This document shows, in pieces, positions 46,350 through 57,715 of a stretch of DNA of 64,000 nt. Location of the stretch: contig JABMLP010000012.1 of NCBI GenBank assembly GCA_013176395.1, positions 434,001-498,000 of the forward strand, read 5' to 3'. The DNA is from Venturia oleaginea (lineage: Eukaryota > Ascomycota > Dothideomycetes > Venturiales > Venturiaceae). The first letter of the stretch is position 1; the number at the start of each line of letters is the position of its first letter. A program made the translations under genes and the position numbers. A model generated the notes under the pieces. The model was not told the DNA's origin. It was given only the letters and a program-made list of their open reading frames with translations, and did no database searches.

Positions 46350-47614
46350 CTACTCCGTCTCCAAGTCCAAGACAACTCTGCCCTGTAGTTTACCTCCTTC
46401 CATCTCCTTGAATACCTGCACAAGCTGTTAGTTTCAAACTCACCGACTTCGACGGCAAAACTTACCTCAGTCAATTTGTCCATCTTTTCTACGCGGTAAT
46501 GTGTTTTGATCAAACCCCGGCTGGCCAGTTCCAATGTCTCAATAGCCTCCTGCCTGTTTCCTACAGCAACGCCAACAATGCTCTGCGCCTTTGCTATTAT
46601 AATCTGTGGGAAAGCAGTAGCGATGGGCTTCATGTCACCCTCCGGCAGACCGACACAAACAAGTCGTCCGCCAAATTTGAGCATGCCAGGCGCAGAAGCA
46701 TACGCACCATTCGCCGCCGTCAAGACAAGGGCAGCGCTCACACCAAGACCCCCAGTTAGCTCGAGAACCTTCGCAGCTGTGTCACCCTCACTCAATCCAA
46801 CAAAATGCTCAGCTCCACTCTCCATAACCAGATCTTTCTTAGCATCAGCATCAATGCCAATGACCCTTATAGCCATGCCTTTACTCGCAATCTGGCAAGC
46901 AATATGACCCAATCCACCTCCTGCTCCCAGAAGAGCAACCCATTGTCCTGATTGCGCGCCTGACTTGCGGAGGGCAGAGTAGACTGTGACACCTGCGCAG
47001 AGCATGGGTGCTGCTTCGGCGGAGGAGAGACTGTCAGGGATGGGAGTTACGTAGTTGGCTGGGGCGAGAACGTATTGTTGGAAGGTTCCTGGGTAAAAGT
47101 AACCTGAGACTTTGCCGTTGAAGCAAACGCCGTCATGACCTTCGAGGCAGGCGGCTATTTTTTGCATTAGAATCTATCTGTGGTACGGGGGAGGAAAGGA
47201 ACTTACGGCATGATCCGCAGATATCAGCCATCCACTTGATTCCTACACGATCTCCAACCTTGACCCCAGCACTGCCTGGTCCCAACTTCACAATTTTACC
47301 AACGCCTTCGTGCCCTCCAACTTGGCCTGCTGGAGTTGGGAATGGGAGGCCTCTCCATGAACAAGTCATGACGCCGAGATCAGAGTGGCATACACCAGAG
47401 TGAGATCTGAAATTCCAATTAGTATTGGGGAATTTGAAAGGTAAACTCCTCTCCACCGAAGGCGCCAGCAGACGTACAATTTCACCAAAATCTCGCCAGC
47501 ACCAGGTTCAGGCATATCCAAATCCCTAATCTCCGTCGACAACTCACCCGGCTTATCATAAACCACGGCCTTGTACGTCTTTGGCAACTCTGGCATCGCC
47601 TGTGTTTCCGCCAT
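46350..47614 (-). CDS. Zinc-dependent alcohol dehydrogenase (ADH1-type MDR)
   Basis: NAD-dependent alcohol/acetaldehyde oxidoreductase. Exons 47478-47614, 47207-47406, 46466-47154 and 46350-46415 join in frame to 363 aa. Catalytic zinc ligands lie in LSHSGVCHSDLG and GGHEGVGKIVKLG. Structural zinc cysteines are in ICGSCPACLEGHDGVC, created by the exon 2/3 junction. The Rossmann motif is VALLGAGGGLGHIACQIA. The C-terminus VFKEMEGGKLQGRVVLDLE is typical of yeast-type ADH. Introns have GTACGT, GTAAGT and GTAAGT donors. Small N-terminal extension only; probably cytosolic. Substrate preference cannot be fixed from sequence. Confidence 0.93.
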
Positions 47615-48573
47615 TGTGTCGATTATTTTGTATTCAGGTGAGAGCTAGAGTATGTAGAAGCGACAATTGAATTCGAGCTTGAATGCGGGAGAGGAGAAGA
47701 GAAGAAGGTGAATGTAAGAGACGATAAGTAGATAAATAGTCTATAATTGGCTGAAGATGTTCGTATTACATAGTAGCGATATGGCAGACTGCGATCGATC
47801 CCAGTAGCTGTCATGCCCTTATGCCCTTCATCCCCGCAACGGGAGGGAATGGTATAACGCCCCACGGCTGGGCCTTGCTCATTCCCTCGTATGAGGAGGG
47901 GCGAAGAGTACCCCGCGTCAGCTCAGTCTGCCCGTAGCGTGACGTAGTGAGATCGGAGTGCTGGGACGTTGCGCGGGCGCCAATCTTGTTTCGGGCTACT
48001 AGCGTGACTAGCGTGACTAGCGTGACTCGGTGGATTGTGGGGTTTGGTCAGCTGGTCTTCACGCTCGACACGGTATGTGGACGTCGGCACTTGCTTCACG
48101 GTGCGGCATTGTGCAGCCAGTGTCTCCCGACCATGTCCACTGCGAAAAAGGAGGAGATTCGGGATAGAAAGATGAGCCGACAGTAACACCCGTGATGCAT
48201 TTGCCGTACGTCCAAAGAGGGTCGAAATCAAGAGCATTCCATATACATATGACATCCACCACATACACCTCAGCCCACTCGCTAAATTACGTTTCTGAAA
48301 GAAAAATCATATCGTACAAGAAAAAGAAATAGCAGAAGTCGCTATCATTCGTGTCAAACTCCCATCCCATCACAGCTGAATCCCAGATCCGCAACGCTGT
48401 GAACCCGTCATGCAATCTTTCAGACCATATGCTCTCAAACAGGAGAGACCAACAATGTGTAAGTATCGAGGTGAATTAGATATGCGAGTCCCTCAATCAC
48501 ACTTCTGCAATATTGTTATTCATCCCTCAAGTCTCGTCAACCCATAAATTCCATCAAATCATACTCTCGCCCT
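47615..48573. other. Intergenic with a 9-bp tandem repeat
   Basis: About 960 bases between the alcohol dehydrogenase start and the end of the Ste11-type kinase gene. AGCGTGACT is repeated three times at 48001-48027 with a related copy near 47935. The first 250 bases are probably the ADH promoter/leader. Confidence 0.5.
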
Positions 48574-51483
48574 TCATTTCAGAGCGGTAATGAACGGGCT
48601 CTTCAACAACTCATCCGCACTCGGTCGCTTCTCATGTTCATTCTTGAATGTGTCTTGCAGGAAACTCTTGAGGTCATCGCTGGCGTGGTCGGGTATCGTC
48701 GGGCTGGCGTCGCTGCCATTACCTATCTTGAAAATGGCCTGCATTTGCGTGCAGTTCGGATGCGGATGTTGACCAGTAAGCATTTCAATAATGAGACAGC
48801 CCAGTGACCAGATGTCGGCCTTTCTCGTGTAGGCAGTCTGGCGGACCACCTCGGGAGCCATCCAGAAAACGGACCCTTGGAGGGAGACACGTTGAGCGCC
48901 CTTCTTTGCTGCTGGCGTGAGTAGCGAGGATGCCTCAACACGTTTGCTAATTCCGAAATCGGAAATCTTGACGCTTCCCTTGTTGTCAACAAGAATATTG
49001 GCGCCCTTGATATCACGATGAATGATGTCCTTGCTATGAAGGTATGCCAGACCAGTCAAAATCTGTCGAACAAAGTTGGTAATCAGGCTTTCTCCAAGAG
49101 GCCCGTAATTGATCAGCATACTAGCCACTGATCCACCAGGAACGTATTCAAGGAAAATGTTGAGATGCGTGTCATCTGAATTGGAGCCGAGATACTGCAC
49201 GATGTTCTCGTGCTTGAGCTCACGGAGAAGACCAATCTCGTGCTTTAATGCCTCCACCATGTTCTTCTTCTTGGAATCGAGTGGAGTGCCGGTGTCTGTT
49301 GACATCTCGACTTGCTTCACAGCCATGAGCTCACCGGTGACTGCATGTAGTGCCAAGTACACGCTGCCGAAAGAACCTTGACCGATCAAGGCACCCTTCA
49401 TGTACTTGATGTTGTCCCATGAATCCGCCTCGAGATATTCTTGCAGCTCTTCGTCCGACTCCTCACTATCTTCGTGAACGATCTGGCTTAATCTCTTGTT
49501 CAATGAGTTATCGCCTTCACCGCTGATACTGCTGTTTGCGACGCTGCTTCCACCATCATCATAGTAGCCGTGCATAACGGTGTGTCCTTCAGGGTCAGTA
49601 ACGTTCACTTCACTGCCAGCGAATGAGATGTAGGACTTCCGATCGGGCTCAAGAGGCGACTCTTCGTCCAGCGGTTCCAGCATGGACGAAGCTATCGAGT
49701 CACGGTAGTTCGATTGGAGTCGCAGTACCGAGAGCGGACGAGGGCCCTTCTGCTGCTGATTCATCCAAGCATCTGATATGGCGGGCAATGGAGGTGCGTC
49801 CTTGAGACTCGAGGCAACACTGAAGTTGCTGGCCATGCTCATACGGCTTGTGGCTCTGCTAATTCGTCGAGAGCGACGGATAGACATTCGTACAGTCTTG
49901 TCTATTTCACCCTTCTCGAAGTCAGGGAAGTAAGTCGACAGGTCGGAAGCGATAAGTTCGCTCGGCGGTCTGCCACCAAAATGGTCCTTGATTCTCTTCG
50001 CCCGAGCTTGTTCAACGGCAGCCTTTGAGCTACTTGCATGTTGCAACTCTTGAGATGCTGTGAGAATTTGTCGTTCGCGTTCCTTGGCCGATGCTGGCGA
50101 GAGAGGATAGCTGACCGGCGCGAGCGACTCGCCAGTGATCTTCTCGATCTTGAGTTGGCTTCTACTACTCGACGGGATAATGACGTTTTGCGTTTGCTGA
50201 AGTTGGATTTGTGTGGCAATGCTGGCGGCTGTCTTCAATTGCTCATCGTCTGGCTCGCCTGTGTGGATTTTCCGCAGGATCAGTCGGTTTCTCTCCAGTC
50301 GATTTCGGTCCGAGCAAATGCGTGATACCTCGCTATCATTGATGCGACGGCACAAGGCCGAGTTAGGTTCCGTGCCGTCCAGGACGTAGAAGCAGTAGTT
50401 CTTCACATGGTTCTCGTTTAAAGTGCCCTTCCGCAAGGTTTTGATCATGATCTCCTCCACGGTTTTACATCCCTCGATGCTAACCACCGATGTTCGTCCG
50501 GTGTCAAAAATAACCCTGATTAAAGCTTTGTCGACCGGTAATATACTACTGTTAGTAATGCTGTCCGTGCTTGCAGTTGGACGATGTGTGAAGCGGGCCG
50601 TCTGTGGAGTTTCGACAGGCTGTCCTCGTGCAGAGACAGCATACCGTGAGTTAATGGCATATGCATTAGAGCTGTTGTTGGAAGTGCGTGTTTCTTCCTT
50701 CTGCGGGCTCATTGTAGCATAACCTCGCATGCGAGAATTCTTCTCCTGGTCGATGTAAGGTGAAGTTGGCCGCGACATTGGCTTCCCACCAGAGTAGGCT
50801 TGCGTCGATACTTGGCTGAGGTCGGATATCTGACGAGACATTCTCTTCTCTGCGCGAGAACTTTGTACAGAGCGGGCCGAATGTGGAGCCTTCGGTGAGG
50901 CTGAGGAAGGAGGGGTGAAGGTAGGATTGTCTAGCATGGCTAAGGATTCCTGTCACCATTGTCAGTCCTGAGTTGTCTCGAAGGTGGAAGATGTCACAAA
51001 CCCTATTGCTGACGCGCTTCGAGACCTTCTTACTCTCTCTTGTTCGGAATTCCTTGGCCCGTGAAGCAATCCGAATCTGATCTCCTAATTTGGCAACTCC
51101 TATCTCTTTCAGATCTGCGCGATCGAGCTCCATAAGATTGGCGCCTGTTATATTATTTCCTGCATTGCTGTCAGCAAACTGTCCCTGCTAAACAAAATGC
51201 AGAGCACCCACTGAGAAAGAGATTGACATATTGCGAGCAGTTGATGCTCCGCAACCATTCTGCCACACGTTCCTCGTCCCAGTTACTGTGCTACATCAGC
51301 ATCGTTGTCAACGGTCGGGTGATTCCCGGCGTACCGTATTGAATTTGGCGTATCATGATGCTCAGAGAATTCGGATTCGGTGGGGCTTGCAAAGAAGCCA
51401 TGATGTTGTTGGGAGGGTTGGACTCGATAATTGGGGACATTGGAGTACTGCGACGTTGGACCTCGCGCGGATAGAAGAGCCAT
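48574..51483 (-). CDS. ste11: MAP kinase kinase kinase Ste11/SteC
   Basis: Top kinase of the pheromone/filamentation MAPK cascade. Exons 51335-51483, 51212-51285, 51002-51159 and 48574-50949 join in frame to 918 aa. A SAM domain spans the first three exons (NWDEERVAEWLRSINC, LMELDRADLKEIGVAKLGDQ). A Ras-binding-like ubiquitin-fold segment (LIRVIFDTGRTSVVSIEGC) follows near residue 240. The C-terminal kinase domain shows GQGSFGSVY, AVKQVE, HRDIKGANILVD, DFGISK and a Ser/Thr activation loop before WMAPEVV. The first three short exons were found by following the SAM domain. The third intron (GTGGGT donor) is the weakest site. Confidence 0.95.
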
Positions 51484-53908
51484 GGTTGGTATTAAGGTTG
51501 AATATTAGGTTATGGTAGCCGTGGACGGTGGTGGGTCTTCCCGAGCAGATGCAACGAGCAGAGTTGAGTCTGTATCCTTGCCACCTGCCTGTATATGCAT
51601 GCTCTTCTCCAGCGGGAGGGATGAGGGTGGACACTCGACGATGGCTCGGCCACGTACTTGGTCTTGTTCTTGTCCTTATTCTTGGTGAAGAAGCAAACGC
51701 ACCTTGTGCGTAAGCCAGTTGGTGGTGCAACAGAAGAGATCGAGCTACTCTCGCGAAGTATCGGCCAAGATGAAACTTGAAACGGCTCCTGTGACAAGGG
51801 CGGGCAGCTGTTGTTTGACCGCAAGTAGAGACGCTCGAGACCCTTTGAATAACGGCCCAACCAAGCGCGAAAAATGGGGTGTTCGAGAGACCGACCTGTG
51901 CAGGAAGGTAAAGCGCTTGGAATGTGATGGTCCAAAGTGGTGATACAAAGTGGTGATAGCTTTTGCTGGCGGCTCGAATGGGCGAGGTCATTGGCATTGA
52001 TCCATCAGCCATAAGCAGGGATCGATACAAGATGAAACGGCTCTTTGCTTGACGCCATCACCGCCTTGAAGACCGTTAGTGTTGATTGGTTTTCAGCCTG
52101 GCGACTTGAAGACCGGGGCAAGAATTGAGTCCTGCAATCCTCATTTCAATGCCTCGATATAGATCGGCATCTCTCAGTCCCCATCCAATACTTCAATTCA
52201 TGCCTCTGTTCATACGGGAAGAGGCTTCAATCTCAAAGACGCTGGAGGCACAAGCTGGCACAAGCATTCTCACAAACAGAGAGGGATATGCTACAGGGTT
52301 CCTCCGCCTCGTTTCCTCGCATCCAGACACTGACAGCTACTTTATTTTGTACATCTATTCTTTATTCCTTCTTGCATGCTTCCATCGACCCACCAATCTC
52401 CATTATCCCCGAGTACGGAGCACGCCAGTACCAGTCTCAGACCATTGCTTGGCAGGCGAAGGCACTTATCGTGATGCGAATTGCGTACACCAGAACCCTA
52501 CACGATACAAGCACGAGGGTCCGTATACACCTTGGAATCCGTATACACCTTGGAATCATCATACCTACACCATCCGAAGCGAAATTAATTTATGGCCACA
52601 TATTCAGTCGCTGCCTGGATTTGGAATATTAAATTATGGCAACAAGTCCAATCGCCGCCTGGAATGCTTTCAGCATTACTCGAGTCCTCGACCGGGACGC
52701 GACACCGACATCTCCCCAAAGCCGTCTCGAAACAATTGCGATAGCTGTCGTGCAATCTATAAACCCTCCATTTACTATAGATAGGAACAAGATCTACCGT
52801 CTCGAGCCAGGTAAACATTCGGGACATCCAATGATTGGTCCTCACAATGATTTCCTCCCTTCCATCCGACCTGGTCCCTTAATATCCAAGCGGATGTATA
52901 GGGCGAGGAAACTGTGGCGGTGCACCTCACGGTGTGGAATGTGCTTGAGATTGACAGGGTCCGAGAACTATGCGCAAAACCAAGTTGTTTGTTTGTTTGT
53001 GCCTATCAGACACAACCTTGTGTATGATCAAAGGCCTGAAGAGGAAGGCCGGAACAGTTGCGACGCTTAACTTCACCATTGTACGCGTCTTTGGTTTGGA
53101 GGACTTTACTCGGTGCCGGATGTGAAGGATTCCTTTTGAACAACCGCTTTGCTTTCAGCTTTCTCAAATGGACGGCCGAGAGGCGCTTTGCTTTAGGATG
53201 ATGCTAGAGGTGAGTTTGTGTGCTATTTTGGGACCCACAAGCAGCTCCTACATTCTCTCGAAAGGCTGTCATTGTTCCAGCGAGCTCGTTGATCACTTGA
53301 AGACCCCCCTCTCTCCTACCCCTTATGTTACTTGATTCCCTTTGTTGTTGCCAATATCAATCTTGCCATAATGAATCATAGCATAATGACTATCTCTTGG
53401 AAAAGACTTTTACAACATGGGTTCATGGCGCAGGACGCTATACGAGAGTCAGTACGGGTAGCTGGGGAGGGAAGAGAGAGAGAGAGAGAGAAAGATGGGA
53501 TGGGAAGTATCGGCAAAAGAGCTCGGAGAATGTGAGGATGGGGGGACTGAAAACAGAGCTTACGGAAAAAGGGGAACAAATAACTTAATCATTCGAAAAA
53601 GTAAATATTTCCAGTAAGGTAGAAGGGAAGCGTCGAAATTCTGGGGCGAAGAAGAGAGTGCGCACCACTCTGACAGTCTGACTTGCACATAAAACGCTCC
53701 CTGAGACGGGAGTAAGAAGGAAAGGAGAAAGGAAAAAGGAGATGCATTACCCTGTCTCAGTCTGTGTTTGGGCTGACTGAGCTCGGCAGAGCTCTGTAGC
53801 GAAAAAGTAATACTTTGTGTTGGTTGGTAGGGCTTGAAAAGACGTTAGAAGTGTTGATTCAGAATAGGAGCGAATGTATACAGTCTCGTATCCGCGGTCA
53901 GCGGCAAG
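51484..53908. other. Intergenic, 2.4 kb
   Basis: Upstream of ste11. Open frames of up to 220 codons occur (for example 52125-52784 and 51362-52030) but overlap each other on several frames and have no recognisable domain. A GTATACACCTTGGAAT repeat lies at about 52521-52556. A GA microsatellite is at 53473-53491. No gene called. Confidence 0.4.
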
Positions 53909-54240
53909 TTGGATAGACAGTCGATGCCAGTTACTAACGTGCAGACAGCGCCAAACACATTCGAGCACACCTCGCACGATAATCGCCACCTTACAGAAGC
54001 CCGAGACGCCGAGAGCAAAGGCAAAGCCATCTTCGCCATCCAAGACGTACCACGTGGCACCGTCGTTCTCGCCAAATCTCCTCTCATTCTAGCGACGGAA
54101 AAATCTCAAGCCTACCAGGCCTCCACGGAGCTCGCATATCCTCAGCAGATAGCTTACCTGCGCTTACATGGCATGCTACCAGCTAGATCCCTGAGCCTAC
54201 AAGACAGTTACTTCGAGCCACTAGAACTGGAGATGATGTG
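53909..54240 (+). pseudogene. SET-domain protein, 5' fragment
   Basis: The frame shows RDAESKGKAIFAIQDVPRGT followed by VVLAKSPLILATEK, the opening strands of fungal SET domains (G+G+FA...I..GT.+....PL+). It stops at TGA after EPLELEMM. The core NHSCxPN and catalytic Tyr segments are not found downstream; repeat and transposon sequence follows. The continuation of the domain reappears at 55720-56164. The start is either 53909 (MDRQS) or 53927 (MPVTN). Interpreted as the broken front half of one ancestral gene. Confidence 0.65.
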
Positions 54241-54295
54241 AAAAATATCTCTGTCTGGCGTATATGCAGTATATGCCTTATCTGGTTTTCGGTGG

Positions 54296-54340
54296 TCCAG
54301 AGTAATCTGGTCAGAGTAATCTGGTCAGAGTAATCTGGAA
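54296..54340. repeat. 14-bp tandem repeat at the SET break
   Basis: CAGAGTAATCTGGT is repeated three times immediately after the SET 5' fragment, at the boundary with foreign sequence. Confidence 0.75.
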
Positions 54341-54619
54341 CCTCTCGATTAAACAGTTCAGACTGGCACAGATGCTGTTTAAGGATTGTGGTTAGAATGC
54401 GAAGATAGTTCATGCTACCAAATCACTCAAAAAAGCTAGGGCCAGACACTCAGATAGGGGATGAGTAATACGGTTACGGTCTATTAGTCGTTAGTCCCAC
54501 GCTAAATGTGGTGATCTGAGGGCTCAATATATCGGTATTTCGCTCAGATCTTGGTGTTTTAATACATTTATAGGCAGAATCTGATTGGCTGTCTTCCTAT
54601 TACCACTTTGTATAGCCTC

Positions 54620-54775
54620 ACTCAGCATCAATGACATCTTTACATACCTTCCTTAGCTCGTCATAAGTGAACTGCTTATCAAAGCCGAACATAGCCTCTT
54701 CCAGTCCTTCATTCGGTTCCATACAGTCTCAATTGAGTTCAGATCTGGGGAGAAAGGCGGCCAAAGATCATCCTA
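54620..54775 (-). pseudogene. Tc1-like transposase relic
   Basis: The minus strand encodes WPPFSPDLNSIETVWNRMKD, the C-terminal D-D-E/D signature region of Tc1-type transposases, then after a one-base frame change FGFDKQFTYDELRKVCKDVI. Only this C-terminal scrap remains. It sits in the interval that replaced the SET core. Confidence 0.8.
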
Positions 54776-54925
54776 ACCCCCCTTTCAAGGAGGGGGGGAG
54801 TAAGAAACTGTGTATATACAGAGATATCTACAGCCTCAAATAGACTAGTTGCAACACCAGGGATTAACGCATTGGCCAGAGACTAACAACTAATAGCCAA
54901 GTAACTATAGTATGTGTTGGCTGTT

Positions 54926-55219
54926 GTCGTTTGTGCATTAACGTGGACATTCTAACATTCTTTAACTGGTGGGATCTTTCTCTCCAGCTGCTCTACAGAA
55001 CAACGAAGCCTGGCCGAAACACGCTAGTTAATCAATTTCGACCCTTGTAAGTAATTACAACTCTTCTACATAGTAGTTAGACTAAGTATATCTAAGAAGC
55101 CTCGGGAACGGTCCTATCACAAGCCCTTAGCTATTAATACATTTCTATAGCATAGATTAAGAGTGCGGGCGTTACTCAGGTATTAACCTTGAAAAATGTC
55201 CACATTGATTCACAAACGA
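54926..55219. repeat. Small inverted-repeat element (MITE-like)
   Basis: GTTGTCGTTTGTGCATTAAC near 54927 recurs as its reverse complement at about 55189-55217 with a few transition differences, bounding about 295 AT-rich bases without coding sequence. A third, more diverged copy of the motif (GTGGTTTGTGTATTAATATG) lies at about 56325. The layout fits a miniature inverted-repeat transposon of Tc1 type. Confidence 0.55.
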
Positions 55220-55279
55220 CAACAAGAAGTACGCATCAGGCGAGCATCATAACCACCAGTCATTATTCTCCTCGCTACA

Positions 55280-55667
55280 ATGCAGCTCTCTATCTTTATT
55301 TTCGCATTAACTACAGTGTAAGTATAATCCTTTCTTCTAATCCTCTAAGGCCGATCTGATAAATCGTAGCACCGGACTCGCATCCGCCCAGGATGCATGG
55401 GTGGGTTGCTGCAATCCAAGGAACAAAGACGCTTGGAAGTCAGTTACAACAGATCGATGCTGTTCGGCCCAGAAGGGAAAACCAGGAACGTGGGTTGCTG
55501 GGAAACTTGCCATAGTAGGTCAATCATTTCTGCAAGCCTTGAAGGGGGCTGACGATTCTTAGTGCGCGATACAACCGTCGAATTGGAACTTGTTTGGTGA
55601 ATGTTGTAAAAAAGCGGGAATAGATCACAAGACGCCTGATTGGTATACGTGCTTGCCTCCTAATTAA
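55280..55667 (+). CDS. Small secreted cysteine-rich protein inside the broken SET gene (effector-like)
   Basis: Exons 55280-55317, 55370-55514 and 55563-55667 join in frame to 95 aa. Signal peptide MQLSIFIFALTTVTGLASA, then a mature domain with eight cysteines in a CC-CC-C-CC-C pattern: WVGCCNPRN, TDRCCSAQ, then C at the second junction, GECCKKAG and WYTCLPPN. Donors GTAAGT and GTAGGT, acceptors CGTAG and CTTAG. All three exons are needed for the cysteine pattern and it ends at a natural stop, so it looks intact, unlike everything around it. No family is recognised. Its size, secretion signal and position among transposons in an AT-rich pocket are those of candidate effectors of plant- or insect-associated fungi; the role is inferred. 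Confidence 0.7.
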
Positions 55668-55719
55668 TCTCAGGCACAATACGCGCAATGGTGCTTTGCA
55701 GTTCTTTTTGTTAGGAAAA

Positions 55720-56164
55720 TGAGGTGGTGCGGAAGGTATCGAGGCACATTTTGCGCGAGACCGAAAGTGGTCCAGTACCACATATGGGCTACCAAGTAGA
55801 CAACAATCCAGAAAGCATATTCGAATTTCGAGTCAGTAGCGACGCTTCTGCCGGCGACGAGCTCGGCACTGCCCATATCCATCCTTTCATGGTGCGCCCA
55901 GACCGTTACGCACAGTTCAAAAGCTGGGAGTTTGAGTGTACCTGTCCTGCTTGTGAGGATACCGATCAGGGCAATGAGAGAGAATCCAAAACGCCGATGT
56001 GTCCCCGCTGGTCCATGCACTCGAGAGCCGAGAATGAGGCAAGTGGCCAGTTTGAGCCGACTGGTAACGGTGTAATACTCATGAAGCGCCGACTTCCCAA
56101 GCTTCAAAGGATCACTGGACTTCTGCGATCTATTGTCCTTCTAGGTGACGATTTTCTGAAATAG
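55720..56164 (+). pseudogene. SET-domain protein, 3' fragment
   Basis: The frame gives NNPESIFEFRVSSDASAGDE, then LGTAHIHPFMVRPDRYAQFK and SWEFECTCPACED, the end of a fungal SET domain and its cysteine-containing post-SET tail. Further residues to KRRLPKLQRITGLL are weaker. It continues the family order of the fragment at 53909-54240, but the NHSCxPN block is missing and about 1.5 kb of other sequence lies between. Confidence 0.65.
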
Positions 56165-56518
56165 CAAGTCCTCTCGACAATTACTGACACCATAGGGGTG
56201 TCTTCAATTGTCCCACCTGGATGCTGTGACTCGATTCTGTTATTACATGTCCAAATCAAGATGGACATTGATAAGTTTCCGAGGAAAACTGATCTTTCCA
56301 AATTGACCTCTTATTGGCATATTGTGGTTTGTGTATTAATATGGACGTTCTTGTTACGCAGAGGCTATGGCTCAAAGTAATATAGCTGGATTTGGCTAAT
56401 ACGTAGTAGCCAAAGAAGTAATTGTAGGGTTTATTTATCGCTATAAACTACTATTACAAGTTTACTATTAGCTACTATTAAACTTCTAAGATTTTAAGTT
56501 TCCTATTTACATAAGTTA
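56165..56518. other. AT-rich remnant between SET fragment and 686-bp element
   Basis: About 350 bases, increasingly AT-rich. Contains the third diverged copy of the inverted-repeat motif near 56325. No gene seen. Confidence 0.45.
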
Positions 56519-56520
56519 TA

Positions 56521-57206
56521 ACGTATTCGATCACCCAACCCGTCAGATCACCCAAGCGGTCAAAATTTGCCAAGACCCCATCTACTCTTCTTATTCTACT
56601 CTGTCTCAACAACGTAATGAGTTACTACTCCAACACGAAGGGAGAATTCAGCTTGCAATCCAAGCTTTGAATACCGGCCAACTCCGAAGCCAACGGGCTG
56701 CTGCGAGCGCCTTCAACGTTGAACAACAAACCCTCTCCGATCGCGTCAGAGGAGTCCCATTTATCCCCGAAAGACCACCAAACGGTCGGAAACTTACCCT
56801 TACCGAAGAGCAAACGCTTGTCCGATATATCCTCGACCTCGATTCGCGAGGATTTGCGCCCCGGCTGTGTGAGGTGGCAGATATGTACTATAGAGTATGG
56901 GACTGCAGCAGCGCAGGTAGCTGCAGAGGCGTCTGTAGCGCCTCAGGGATCGAAGAAGGCTCGTGGTAGTGGTGATCAAGAAACAGCCCGACCAACTCAA
57001 CGGCGCTGTGGGAACTGCGGCGCAACTGGGCATAATGCGCGAACTTGTAAAAAAGATATCGAGATATCTTCTGAATCAGATAGCAGCACGACGGACTTGG
57101 AATCTATTGTTAATAGCGATGAAATTGAAGAGTCGTAATATAGGATGGTCGTGCCAAGAAATTTTGACCGGTTAGGTGATCTGACGGGTTGGGTGATCGA
57201 ATACGT
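56521..57206 (+). mobile_element. 686-bp pogo-like deletion derivative, copy 2
   Basis: Same element as 42118-42803 in opposite orientation, bounded by TA at both sides, same length and the same translated frames throughout. It retains the N-terminal helix-turn-helix region (frame around 56667-56969) and the C-terminal CCHC region (frame 56719-57138), but in different frames and without a catalytic core, so it needs a transposase supplied elsewhere. Confidence 0.9.
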
Positions 57207-57208
57207 TA

Positions 57209-57715
57209 TATATCATCGATACTGGTATTCGCAAGTCTAATTGCAAGTAATCAATAACTTCTACTACTTGGGATGGGTAGGTGGGTATCACTCACAAGTG
57301 TTCGCCACCGAGTTGAGGAGGGTTTGGAATTTGTATAGTCTAGGCGCAGTCCCCGGTGGTTACATACTCTTACAAATGATAGAAATTGCGGATTGAAACC
57401 AATCTGGGAGGCGTGATTTTGCAATTTTTAAACTTAAGTATGATTCCCTGAGGTTCATCTACATTAGTCTAGCGTGAACATTGGATCAAGCGATGAGGCG
57501 CAGGGTGTAACGTTTCGATTCATTAGATTAAGATATTAAGTATTAAGGTTGTGAAGGGTATCGCAAGCAAGGCCAACGCTTAAGGTCCACATAAACTACC
57601 TCCTCTCATCCAATAACACTTGCATTCTTCATGATATGATGCAAGCCAGTTTTTTGCAACGAGGGTATCATCAATTTTCCGGTTCATGAGCTGTAAACAA
57701 ATCTGCTTCGATTAG
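57209..57715. other. Intergenic
   Basis: About 500 AT-rich bases between the 686-bp element and the 3' end of the MARVEL-type gene. No feature. Confidence 0.5.

Noticed and set aside
48001..48027. Three tandem AGCGTGACT units as a regulatory array
   Set aside because: Too short and isolated to support a function; recorded only as a repeat.
51362..53070. Several open frames of 80-222 codons upstream of ste11
   Set aside because: They overlap on many frames, lack splice-supported extensions and show no domain or coding-like composition.
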